A stretch of DNA of 64,000 nucleotides from Aphelocoma coerulescens. Lineage: Eukaryota; Chordata; Aves; Passeriformes; Corvidae. How positions within the stretch are numbered: position 1 is the stretch's first letter; the number at the start of each line of letters is the position of its first letter. Below are positions 54,260 to 63,521 of this stretch, in pieces. A program made the position numbers and the translations under genes. The notes beneath the pieces were generated by a model. The model saw only the letters and a list, made by a program, of their open reading frames with translations, made no database searches and was not told where the DNA came from. The stretch is taken from the NCBI RefSeq assembly GCF_041296385.1, contig NC_091020.1:25270501-25334500 (forward strand), given 5' to 3'.

Positions 54260-55561
54260 TCATCCCCCACTCGGCATTGGAAAAGGATTTTTGGGGAAAC
54301 AATTGGCAAAGGCAGGGTTTTGTGAGGGAAACCATGGATGAAAAAACGGATTTGGAATACACTGGGGATAATAGGACATAGGGTAAAAGGGAAAGGTGGG
54401 ATTAGGAAAGGGAGACTGTAGGGGGGGTTTACAATGGAGATATTGTCTAATATGACTATGATTTTTTGCATATATACTGCCTTTTACAGGAACACCATCA
54501 GGCCCAGTGACCTGCGACGCTTGTAACCCTTTTCTACCATGTATGATTTTGAATTCCACCACCTCTCCATCTCCCAAGCTTGGGATGCATTTTTCAGGGT
54601 TATTCTTTTTAATAGCAGTTCTATGCACGAATATGTCTTGCTGGTTATCACATCTTGTTATAAAACCATAATTTTGTTTAACATTATACCATTTCACTGT
54701 CCCTAAGATCTTAGCTACTATGGTCTTTTCCTTTTTTCGAGTGGCTGCTGTTTTCTGTCTCGCTGTGTCTTTGCTCTCTCTTTCGGTCGCTCCCGTGTTG
54801 GAACTATCGGCGCGCTTTTCCCAGGGTCGCGTTCGGGGCCGCGGGGGCCGGGCCGGGCCGCGCCGCTCCGTTCTCCGTGCGTCGCCTCCTCTGGTCGCAG
54901 CTGCGTTGCCACTGCCAGGCGCTGCATCTCGGCCAGGCCCCCAAGCGATGACCCCCCCGTGCCCTGCTCCAGCGCGCGTTCCGGCTGGGCACGGCTCCAC
55001 TCTGCCGCCGCCAGCCGCCGCCCGCGCGCCGCCCCTCTCGTTCGGGCGCTCTCGGGGCTCGCTCCACCACGCGCTGCGCGGGGCCGGGCGGGCACTGCCG
55101 GGCCGTGCCGCTCCTGCCGCGCCTCGCTCCGCCACCGACACTGCGGCCCGCGTGGCTCCGCCCGCACACGGGAACCGTCTCGCTGCGGCTCGCAGAGGGC
55201 TCGGTGCACGTGGCCGAGGCCGCACGGTCCCTGAGCCAGGCTTCTCTTCGCCAGGACACAGCTGACATTGCTCAACAGTCTCGGTTATTAAATAATATTC
55301 ACGAAAATATTCTTCCATCGGCATATATTTTGACTCAAATATTAACTGGGTCCAAACGGTCTTCCAAAAGCTCTTGGTAAGAATTAGATCCCAAGAAACA
55401 TAGAAAAAGTTCTTAAACAACCATGCCAGCAAGTGTTTCAGTTCTTTCTGAGCTTGAATCAAGCTAAAATTTACAAATCGTTGTTCAAGAATCATTTTAA
55501 GTTTAAGATAAATGTCCATATGCGGCTCTGAAAGCCAAGAGTCTTCCCACGGTTCCTCCAT
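54260..55561 (-). CDS. Retroelement-borne fusion protein with a Y-box-type cold-shock domain (433 aa)
   Basis: This single intact frame starts at ATG 55561 and stops at TGA 54262-54260. Residues 1-100 are AT-rich in codon use and rich in Trp, Phe and Leu (LLAWLFKNFFYVSW, FWKTVWTQL), predicted helical and possibly Gag matrix-like. Residues about 101-250 are a very GC-rich Arg/Ala/Gly/Pro linker. Residues about 250-280 are basic and hydrophilic. Residues about 281-364 form a cold-shock domain: ILGTVKWYNV, NYGFITR (RNP1-like), DIFVHRTAIKKNNP (RNP2-like), LGDGEVVEF and VTGPDGVPVKGSIYA. The RNA-contact positions W291, F300, F311 and H313 are present. Residues 378-430 are a Pro/Phe/Asn/Tyr-rich tail, unlike the charged repeats of host Y-box proteins. 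There is no CCHC zinc knuckle. The likely role is RNA or single-stranded DNA binding. Use in packaging or in regulating element RNA is inference. The domain assignment is firm, but the N-terminal origin is uncertain. Confidence 0.88.
   Translation of the reverse strand: MEEPWEDSWLSEPHMDIYLKLKMILEQRFVNFSLIQAQKELKHLLAWLFKNFFYVSWDLILTKSFWKTVWTQLIFESKYMPMEEYFREYYLITETVEQCQLCPGEEKPGSGTVRPRPRAPSPLRAAARRFPCAGGATRAAVSVAERGAAGAARPGSARPAPRSAWWSEPRERPNERGGARAAAGGGRVEPCPAGTRAGAGHGGVIAWGPGRDAAPGSGNAAATRGGDARRTERRGPARPPRPRTRPWEKRADSSNTGATERESKDTARQKTAATRKKEKTIVAKILGTVKWYNVKQNYGFITRCDNQQDIFVHRTAIKKNNPEKCIPSLGDGEVVEFKIIHGRKGLQASQVTGPDGVPVKGSIYAKNHSHIRQYLHCKPPLQSPFPNPTFPFYPMSYYPQCIPNPFFHPWFPSQNPAFANCFPKNPFPMPSGG
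54800..55230. other. CpG-island-like GC-rich core of the element
   Basis: This stretch is extremely GC-rich with dense CG dinucleotides, unlike anything else in the window. It encodes the Arg/Ala/Gly/Pro linker of the fusion ORF. Long open frames in other phases and on the opposite strand are expected by-products of its stop-poor composition. It resembles the 5' end of a host housekeeping mRNA. Confidence 0.8.
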
Positions 55562-55678
55562 AGTTTAGATATGGAATAGCAAAACAAAACCAAGAAGAGG
55601 AATCCAAAGTTTCCAGGGTTTACTCACACAAAGTCGCTTTGGGATCGGGGATCGTTCTGCCCTCAAATCTCCACCATA
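55562..55678 (-). other. Element leader between 5' LTR and ORF
   Basis: This is a 117-base untranslated leader in element orientation. It carries the primer-binding-site position next to the LTR and reaches the ATG in the context AAACTATGG. I see no upstream ATG that would clearly block initiation. Confidence 0.7.
55659..55676 (-). other. Candidate primer-binding site
   Basis: Two bases after the 5' LTR, in element orientation, lies tggtggagatttgagggc, which starts with the TGG expected opposite a tRNA CCA end. I could not match the remainder to a standard tRNA 3' end, so the primer is unassigned. Confidence 0.4.
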
Positions 55679-55951
55679 TGTTGCAGTGGGGATACTGCAA
55701 CACGCCTATATGAAACCAGGAGTCCCGTGGAAAAGAAATATACACGGACGGATTCTTGCTAGATGTTTCAGAGATGTTTATTTCCCCAGCCGCATGGCCG
55801 GGCTCTGCCGAGAGACTCTCACAGTCGGGGCCCGAGCTGCTTTGCCCGCGCAGGGGAACACAAACCAACCAATGGGGAACGAGGCTGAGCAGGGGCAGGG
55901 AAACCCCGTGCCTCCCTCAGGGCTACATGGCGCGGGGGAGGGACCCCAACA
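55679..55951 (-). repeat. 5' LTR of the cold-shock-domain element
   Basis: This is 273 bp, identical as read by eye to 53770-54042. It should supply the promoter for minus-strand transcription. Its copy of the AATAAA is at 55777-55782. Confidence 0.95.
55869..55873 (-). promoter_or_regulatory. Inverted CCAAT (Y-box core) in the 5' LTR
   Basis: The + strand reads aaccaaccaatgggg. In element orientation this is ccccattggttggtt, an inverted CCAAT box (ATTGG) about 80 bases into the LTR and upstream of the presumed transcription start. Such boxes are normally bound by NF-Y and were the original Y-box motif. The same site is at 53960-53964 in the 3' LTR. Confidence 0.5.
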
Positions 55952-55957
55952 TGAGAG
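55952..55957. repeat. Target-site duplication, right copy (tgagag)
   Basis: These six bases follow the terminal CA of the right LTR and match 53764-53769 exactly. The pre-insertion site can be inferred as one copy of tgagag. Confidence 0.9.
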
Positions 55958-58949
55958 CAGCTTGTTAGTAGCACCTAGATACTACAGTAATTGGTGAGCT
56001 ATAAATACCAAAGGCAGACATAATATTAAACAGGCTGTGTCATCAATTAGCTAATGACAGAAGCATAAAAACATTGGATAAAAATAACCTGTAATAGCAC
56101 AATACTTTCTTCTCACCCCCCCTCCTACTCTCCCTCATCTAGAAATGAGCAGCTCTGGGACACCTCATTTTTTACTATTAATAATTTAGTAGCTGTAACA
56201 TTCTGCAAGGAGCAGCCTCTGATCTGCAAAACATCGAGTTTTTCAGATCACTTTATGCTTCCAATCATTTGCAAGAAGTAAAGCTGGTAAAAACAATGGG
56301 ATTTGATGCACAGGATTGTTTCAGGTCATGTGGTGGCACAGCTTCTGAGTGGAATTTTAGTTCAGTGGCATTTTTGTGATGGCAACAGCTGCCCATTGTG
56401 TCTCAGTGTGACACAACGAAGAACACACACAGACACAAGGCATGGAGGGGGATCCCAAAAACTTAACTTCTGGACTTGGATTTGCGGCTGTGGATCAGTC
56501 CCCACAAATGCGTCTCAGATCAATAAAACCTGGACTAACCCTGATGGAGTCAATGTTGTGTCAGAGTCTGCCTTGTGCTTTCATTGCACAGCAGAGCCTT
56601 GATCCTGCCTGGTGCTGTGAGTGGGTAAGTGCTGTCATGGATGAGGAATTCTGGCTCCCTGCAGAGCTCTGACAGTAGCTCCCATGTTTCTCCTTGTTCT
56701 CCCCTGGGCAGAGGACAAGGCTGTGTTCCCCACACCACCCTTGAGCAGCCTTTGGCAGTTTCTTGGCCCGCAGAAATGCAGAGGGATTCAGAGGACTGAC
56801 CTGCCCATCCCTAAGGAGCAAAGCCCCTTTCCCTCTGGATGTGTCTGTTGTAGCTGAGCACAAGCTTTGTGACGCAGGGATATCTGGAGCCACAACTGCA
56901 TGGCTTTGGTGAGAGCAGAGAGCAGATTTCCTTCACCACTTTTTTCAAAACTGCTGAGCTTAAAATGTTGTGGAGGATGATGCAAGCAAGGTGGGGTGCA
57001 GACAGACTGGCCCACAGTGTGAGCATGTAGACCTTGTCCTTGAAGTTTATCAGCCCAAGAGAACCCCTTAGCAAATTTCCAGGAAATAAAACAGAAACAC
57101 AGAGTGCTCTCCTGAGTCCCTGTCCCAGCCATTAGCACCCTTACCAAGCTTTTTCCTTTTGGCAAGGAGATGTTCTGGATGTGTGAGGCTGTTCTGAGAG
57201 CTGGAGTCTGGGAACCTTTTTCTTCCTTCTGTCTCTGTGATTTAATAATTGCTCAAGATCCTTTATATAAAGCAGGAAGACAAGTGATTCATGACCTTGT
57301 GTGGAATTTTAGGTGGGTGCAGGGCTGACTGGAAGGCGGTGGGGTCACTCCCTGTCTCTGGAAGCCCCAGTGCTGCTGCATGTCTGGGTCATGGCCGAGC
57401 TTGTCCTTGGGCTTCAAATGGAGCCCTGGGCTCACCCTGGTCCCCAGGCAGGGAACGCAGGCGGCTTTTGGGGCCTGATTTTGATGATGTTTTAACTGGG
57501 ATGGTGTGTAGCACAAACAAAAGTGGTTCCTGCTCCTCTCTGCTCTGTCCCAGCTATTTTTGTTCTGTTTGCTTGATAGTGCTTGCGGCGACAGTTTAAG
57601 ATTTGGGCTGTGTGGTATAAGCCCTGAAGCAGACTTTGTGAGACACTGGGGATGAGGATTCACAGAGGAAAACTTTCCACTAATCTTTCCAGTTGCTTTT
57701 GTAGTCAGAGAGCAGCCATCTCCCCTGCAGGGTGATTCAGAGAGGCTAAATAAATCTCTTTCTCTGAATCAGCCTCTGGGGCAGCTCACTTTGCAGTTCT
57801 CATCTCCACAAGAGCCCCAAGCACTGCAGCTGGGCCAGGGCCCAGAGTCCTCAGTGTTCCTGTGAGGAACAGGGGCCTTGGGGTGCTCCAGCTCCACGGA
57901 GCTGGGCCAGTGCCCCTGTTAGTGCCACATGCTGGAGGTTTGGAGAATCTGGGATTCTCCAGAAGACTTGTGATTTGGGGAACCTCCTGACAATCCTGCT
58001 TCATAACTGGGAGTCAAGTGAGGAGACCTGCATAGCCAGCTGCTGTGTCTGCATAACCCTGAGCTGAGTGACTCAAGAGCCAAAGATGGCAGAAGGAGAA
58101 ATGCTGAACCTACAGCAGAGAGGAGAAACAGCCATGATGCAGCTTTTGTCTCCACTGAAATTTCTTGGTTTTTTTTAAACAAAGTTAAATCCAGTTTGTT
58201 TCTATCTAAATAAAACAAAAAATGCATTGTAAATGTTGAAATTCAAACATTTTGACTTTTACAACTTTTTCAGGTTAATTTCCTGTCTTTTTCATCACCC
58301 CACTTTCTCTCTTGCAGGTTGTGAAGATTAGGATAGGGTTTAATGAGGATATCTAGAAACATCTCAGTGTTTGAAAATGGAAATAAAATCAGTTTATTTT
58401 TGTTTGCTTGCTTCTTTGGGAACTTGTCAATCTTTAGGAAAAAACCCCAACAGCCAACTCAAAACAACTTTCAAATATTGTGAACTAAATGCTCTGTTTC
58501 CTCTTTCCCCCTGGCTAAAACACCTACCTGTGTGCAAGAAGCAATGCCCTTGTCTCATTGTGAGCAGCTTGTGCCTCACTTGATGGGCAGGCTGGAAAAG
58601 CTTTTAAAGAAAGGCTCTGGCTACCTTGTGCTGCTGGAATATCCAGGCTTACAGAAAATCAAACCAAGACAGGGGAAACAACGCTGAATAGGTGTGAGAA
58701 AAGAGCAGTGGTGGGCACAGACAATGAGGGTGAAGGGATGGAGCTGGCCTGGAGGGAAGGCTGGGAAGGGAGTGAGGGTGTGAGGTCCTGCCAGGACATG
58801 CTGCTCCAAGCAGTGGGAGCTGCAGCTTGTTCCCAGGAGAGCAGGCGGTGACTCCTCTCACTGCTCCTTCTTCCCACTTCTGGCTTTTGTGAAGCTCTAG
58901 AAATTGCAAGCGGGGGTGATTTAGCATGTCACTGCTGAACAGGGGAGGC

Positions 58950-59075
58950 TTTGTGGTAATTAGCTTACCGCTAATTAGGAATATCTTTGGGTATTTCTTT
59001 GCAGGAAAGCACTGATCCATTTATAACAAGTCATCACTTATGAAGCAATTATCTGAAACATGTTTCCCCCTTTCT
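58950..59075. promoter_or_regulatory. Possible conserved non-coding element
   Basis: Two homeodomain-type cores lie close together (taattag at 58957-58963 and ctaattag at 58971-58978) in a non-repetitive AT-rich block that interrupts GC-richer sequence. This is a compositional guess. No alignment supports it here. Confidence 0.25.
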
Positions 59076-60534
59076 ATATAAAGAATTAGCTTCCTTTTTT
59101 TCTTTAATTTTTATATCAAAACATGTTGAATATGCCTGTCAAGAATGATAGGTCTTTGTAATTTAAATGTTGGGCACATATCTTGTGAAATGTCTCAATA
59201 AGTAACTTTATTAGTTAAAAAATCTCAAACCCCAGAAAAACCCCAAAACATAAAAGCAAGCATGACTAACTCCTCAGAGCATAAAAGGGACATTTTATTT
59301 TTCTAAAACTGTGAGAAACTTTTGAAATTTGAAGATCTCTGCACATACATTTCCATGTAAAATGCAACAACACCTGTGTTTTTTTGCCTCATGCTTTTTC
59401 ACTGTGTGCTTCCATGGCTGGCTCTGTGTACAGGTGATGGAGGTGGCACTGGTCTCTTCCTTGCTTGTGTACGAGGAGTTGCTCTGGAGTGAAACCTGTG
59501 ACCTTTAGGTGCCCAGCTTGTTTTCTGCTATGAATGCTGGGCTTTTAAACTGAGAAGGTTTTACATGTAGCCAAAAGATAGAAAGGGAGATGGTTTCTAA
59601 GCTATTTCATGTGCAGTGAGTTGAAATTACTTAAGTAAACTCTTACAGTGAAGCAGAAAACGATGGTTGAACCAGGACAGATTTTAAGCAACAGATTCAT
59701 GCTAGTGCAGAAAACTGATCTGTGTGAACAGTGCCTGAGTCTTATTTATTCTCAGATGTATTAGTTATAGTACTGATGTTCTGCTTGCAGAGGTCTCTAC
59801 TCTGCAAGGCAGCGTGGAGTGCAGGCACTGCTGCCTCCTTTCCTTGTGTCCTGACTGCTTGTTCCAGCAGGTTCCTCTTTCTCCTTTTGTTTGTGGGCTG
59901 CAGAGCACAGCTCCCACCCTCTGCAATATAAGTGAGCAGGGAGGGATGAGGTTTTCTGGGCTCACAGGGGCATCTCACATGCTTCCAGTACTGCACTGGA
60001 AACTGCCCATCATGACTTGAAGGGAGAAAGCTAAATGCCATCTTGTTTTCCAAACCTTTCTAACAGTGGTGATGGCAAGTTTGGCCGAATCAATTAAAAG
60101 ACATAAGAGCTCAAAGGGGGAGGAAATGTTATTGGTGTTTATTTTGAAAAATGCATACCACTTTATACAATATTTTCATGTCTCATTAAGTTCTCTTAAA
60201 TTTCCTTTCTAGAAACTGTATGATGTGCTACTCACTGCTCGAACTCAAAATGAGATTTTTATCATTGGTGCTATCTGTTTAAAATACGTTTTATCAGTAA
60301 ATTCCTCTTATTTCCCCTTTTCTACCCACCCCTGGGCTTAAATAGCTCATAAACAACAATGAAATCAACAAAAATTGTTTTGTTATTCAAATGAGACTTC
60401 TTTTTTCCACTGCAAATTCCTTTCTCCCCACAAACTCTGTTTTTTAACAATAACAACTGCCTAAAGCTCTCTGATTTTTCTTCATAGGCAATTGTTCTGG
60501 TCAAAACCAAAGAAAATAGGGAGCCTATTACACT

Positions 60535-60650
60535 AGAGCCTCTTTTGCATACACCTGCAATAATTATTTAATTACGCACATCCAAATGAATAAGCTGTTG
60601 CACAACATAATTGGTTAATTTTGATTATGCAGGAGCACTATCTTGCTCCT
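60535..60650. promoter_or_regulatory. Possible conserved non-coding element
   Basis: This dense cluster of developmental-type sites includes an octamer-like ttttgcat, an E-box CACCTG at 60552-60557, TAATTA at 60561-60566 and 60569-60574, and a further aattggttaatt. It sits in complex, non-repetitive AT-rich sequence in the probable CFAP58-SORCS3 interval. It is speculative without comparative data. Confidence 0.3.
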
Positions 60651-63500
60651 TTGATACAGGAAGCTCTTGCTTTTAGGCTGGGCAGTCAGTGATTAGAAAT
60701 GGACAGGGTACTTTGTTAATACAGGACAGGTACCTGTGAGGCTGGGGAGGCTTTGCCATCTGTCCACTGATAACTTTGGGTACCTTCCTACTTGCTAACC
60801 ACGTGCCTGTTGCTAGACACCCCGAGATGTACTCAATCAAGGGCTGGCACTCACAGAAGTACATGATTTGCCTGCATGTGTGCGTGTAACAAATATCTAG
60901 AGATCTTCATGTGCATTAAAATAATTAACTAGGCCTGACTGTGACTTAGTCAAGTATGATCACCATCATTTGACAGATCATTGAAGGAGACATGGACAAT
61001 TAAAGTGATTTTACCAATGTTGACTTGCTCTTGCACCAGACTTGGTGCAACTGATTGTGAGAGGGAAGATCCTTGCAAGCAGCACTGAGGGCAGCAGGCA
61101 AGGGACTGAATGCTCTGCTTGCCTGGCCTCTGCAATGGTGCTTTGAGGGATAGGAGGTAGCACAGACCCGGTGTTCCCAAAGGGAAGACCCTACTGATAG
61201 CATGCTCTGTACCCTGCTTGGGCCCCTGGTTGCCATCAGAAGATGGGGTGTGGCACCAGGTGGCATAAGAGGGGTCCTCAGGTGGTAGCTGCTGGTGGTG
61301 GAGGTGGGGAATGCACAGCCTGCATGGGGATGTGGCCGTGGGGAGGCTTTGTGCCACAGTCACAGGCAGGGGAGAGAGAGTGGGTTTCACGGTAGCCAGT
61401 AACCCAAGCAGGGCCTGAGTCACTATTTTCCAAAAGTCTGAAGAGGGTAAAGTGCCCTCTGGATAAGGAAATGCTTTTCCTTTCCTTTTCTATGTGGATG
61501 ACAGATGCTGCTCACTGCAGTGTCTGCCCTTTGGAGCGATGTGGCTGCCCCAGCCCCGATGGAAGGGCTCCCCTGAGCCCTCTCTGATCTGCTGCATGCA
61601 AAGTCCATCAACCTGAGCAAATGCAGCCACAAAATGGGTTCAAAACTCCTCAGGCTGAATTTCTATGAATTGGACTAAGGAATACTGTAAAGACCCTTCC
61701 TTTGGGACTATGGCACAGGTAGGAGAGCTGGCAGGTGGAAACACAGCCACGGCATGGGAGCGGGTTAATCATCGTGTCTGCCTGCATCTTTCTTCTTTGT
61801 ATCTCCTGAAACCACCGTAATTGATTTCTTGCCAGTGGAAACACTTTTGAACTCAAGTTTTCAACAAGCCAAAGGAGAGCACAGTATCAGGTAAGTGCTC
61901 CTAACTGACCAAGCTCTGTTGCTCTATGAACAGCAGTGATTCAGGTCTGGCCATAAAAGCAACACTATTACCAAGGTGTGAGGTGGGAGGGAGCCCGACC
62001 CCAAGCAGAGCTGAGGCGGGTGATGTAAAGGCAGCAACACTAAAACAGACAGTGAAATTGGTGCCTGTAGCTCGCTGTGTTTGGCAGGTGAATAGAGTCT
62101 TTCACAGTCTTTGTTTCCTGGGACAGAGTTGTGTGATGGTGTTAGCTGCTGGCCGGTCCAAGCGTGTTGTACTGAGGCCAATCTTCAGGCAAGATTTTGG
62201 CTGCTGATGGACAGAGGAACGGGTGACTCCTTTGTACCTGTGTGTGGGAGGGTTGGAGGCTTGGATTGAACAGATGCTGAGCAGGGAGAGATGAGGTAAG
62301 TGGTTCACTTTTCCATGCATTTAAACTAATTTCTTTCCTTGTCCTGTTGTTTTTGTTGCTTTTTGTTTGTTTCAGAAGAAGAGGGCTCTCCTTTGCTCTG
62401 TGGACAAATGACTTCAGCTGCACACAAACCCAGGGACTTTTAGGTGTCCATTGCCAAGGCTTTGCAGAGCTGTGTGATGTGGGGACAGGCAAACACACTC
62501 CAACAAAACACTGATTTCACCAGTACTGATTATCACCAGTGATACTCCTTCTGTCTTTATATCCCCAGCCCCAGTGCATGTTATGACCTGGGACACATGG
62601 AAATCCTTTTCCCTGGACCCAAAGGGCATATTTTAGTTAGAAAGAATGTAATGGCATTGCTGAAAGGACAGAGAAAGGGAGATCTTTCCCTGACTTGCCA
62701 TATATTTTGTCTCAGCTGTGAGAAACAGGAGGCAGTCCTTTTAGTTTGGGTTAACCAGTAAGAAGAAAGCCATGCTCTGCTTCTTTTGAATGTACTGTTT
62801 TTGCCCTGGTTGGCCGTGGCATGAAGGAGGGGCCTGATTAATGAGAGAGGATGGCAACCCAGAAGGCAATGGCCAAGTTGTGTAATCTTTTGTGTCTGGG
62901 TTATTAAAGCCACATACAGCAGTGGGGCAGGTTGTGAGGAGGGTGAACAAACTTTCAGTCGGATGTTGCATCAGCTGCTCTTGAATGTGCACTGCAGAAT
63001 TTGGGAAACAAGAGCTGGGAGAGGGAACTGAAATTCCTGGTGTGCATGCTGACCTCAGAGCAAAAGCATCTCTACGCAGAGCTTTGAGATTCCTCCATTG
63101 ATGTTTAGCACAGGCTTGAACCTTGTTATCACTCTCTTTGAGCTATTCTATGTAAAGTACCTTGATCTATTTAAGACATAGGTATTAGCATGATGTGGGC
63201 GTTTTTTTATGTCCTCTAATTCTAATAATGTCCTCCTAATTCTGAAGTGGAAGATCTGAAGTGTAATGTGAGAAGTGGTGCTGCAGGAATTACTCTCATC
63301 CTGTATGAATTTGCAGAAGTGAGTATATCTGGATAGCTGAGCCCTGTGGGTTTCTCCAAGGGGGATTTTTATGCTATCTGAGGTTTCCCCACTGCTCTCT
63401 TGTTGTAACCCCATGTTCACCACATGGCTAATGCAGTGAAAGTTAATGAAGTGAAACTTCTCTTGTAGTTTTGATCGTTGTGCTTACCTGTAAGGTTTGG

Positions 63501-63521
63501 CTTTTTTTTTTTTTTTTTTTT
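63501..63521. repeat. Poly-T tract
   Basis: This is a T run of about 21 bases on the + strand, followed by a G-rich stretch. No retroelement is recognisable on the strand that reads it as poly-A. Confidence 0.75.

Larger units (their letters stand above)
53770..55951 (-). mobile_element. Compact LTR retroelement carrying a cold-shock-domain ORF
   Basis: This element of 2182 bp is bounded by two 273-bp direct repeats with TG...CA ends and a 6-bp target-site duplication. The single long frame sets the orientation to minus. The 5' LTR is 55679-55951, the leader 55562-55678, the ORF 54260-55561, the 3' non-coding segment 54043-54259 and the 3' LTR 53770-54042. There is no protease, reverse transcriptase, RNase H, integrase or envelope, so it must be mobilised in trans by an autonomous ERV. 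The interior is 1636 bp. Its GC-rich core contrasts sharply with the flanks and with its own AT-rich ends, which suggests assembly from separate sources. I do not recall a described family with this structure. Whether relatives exist in repeat libraries cannot be checked here. Confidence 0.93.

Noticed and set aside
54718..55275. Alternative frames inside the element core (185 aa minus, 181 aa plus)
   Set aside because: They are long only because the GC-rich core lacks stop codons. The frame carrying the cold-shock domain is the one with continuity and domain evidence.
53770..55951. Reading the duplicated 273-bp sequence as a segmental duplication or assembly error
   Set aside because: TG...CA ends, an exact 6-bp target-site duplication, and an internal polypurine-like tract and TGG at the primer position all fit an LTR element better.
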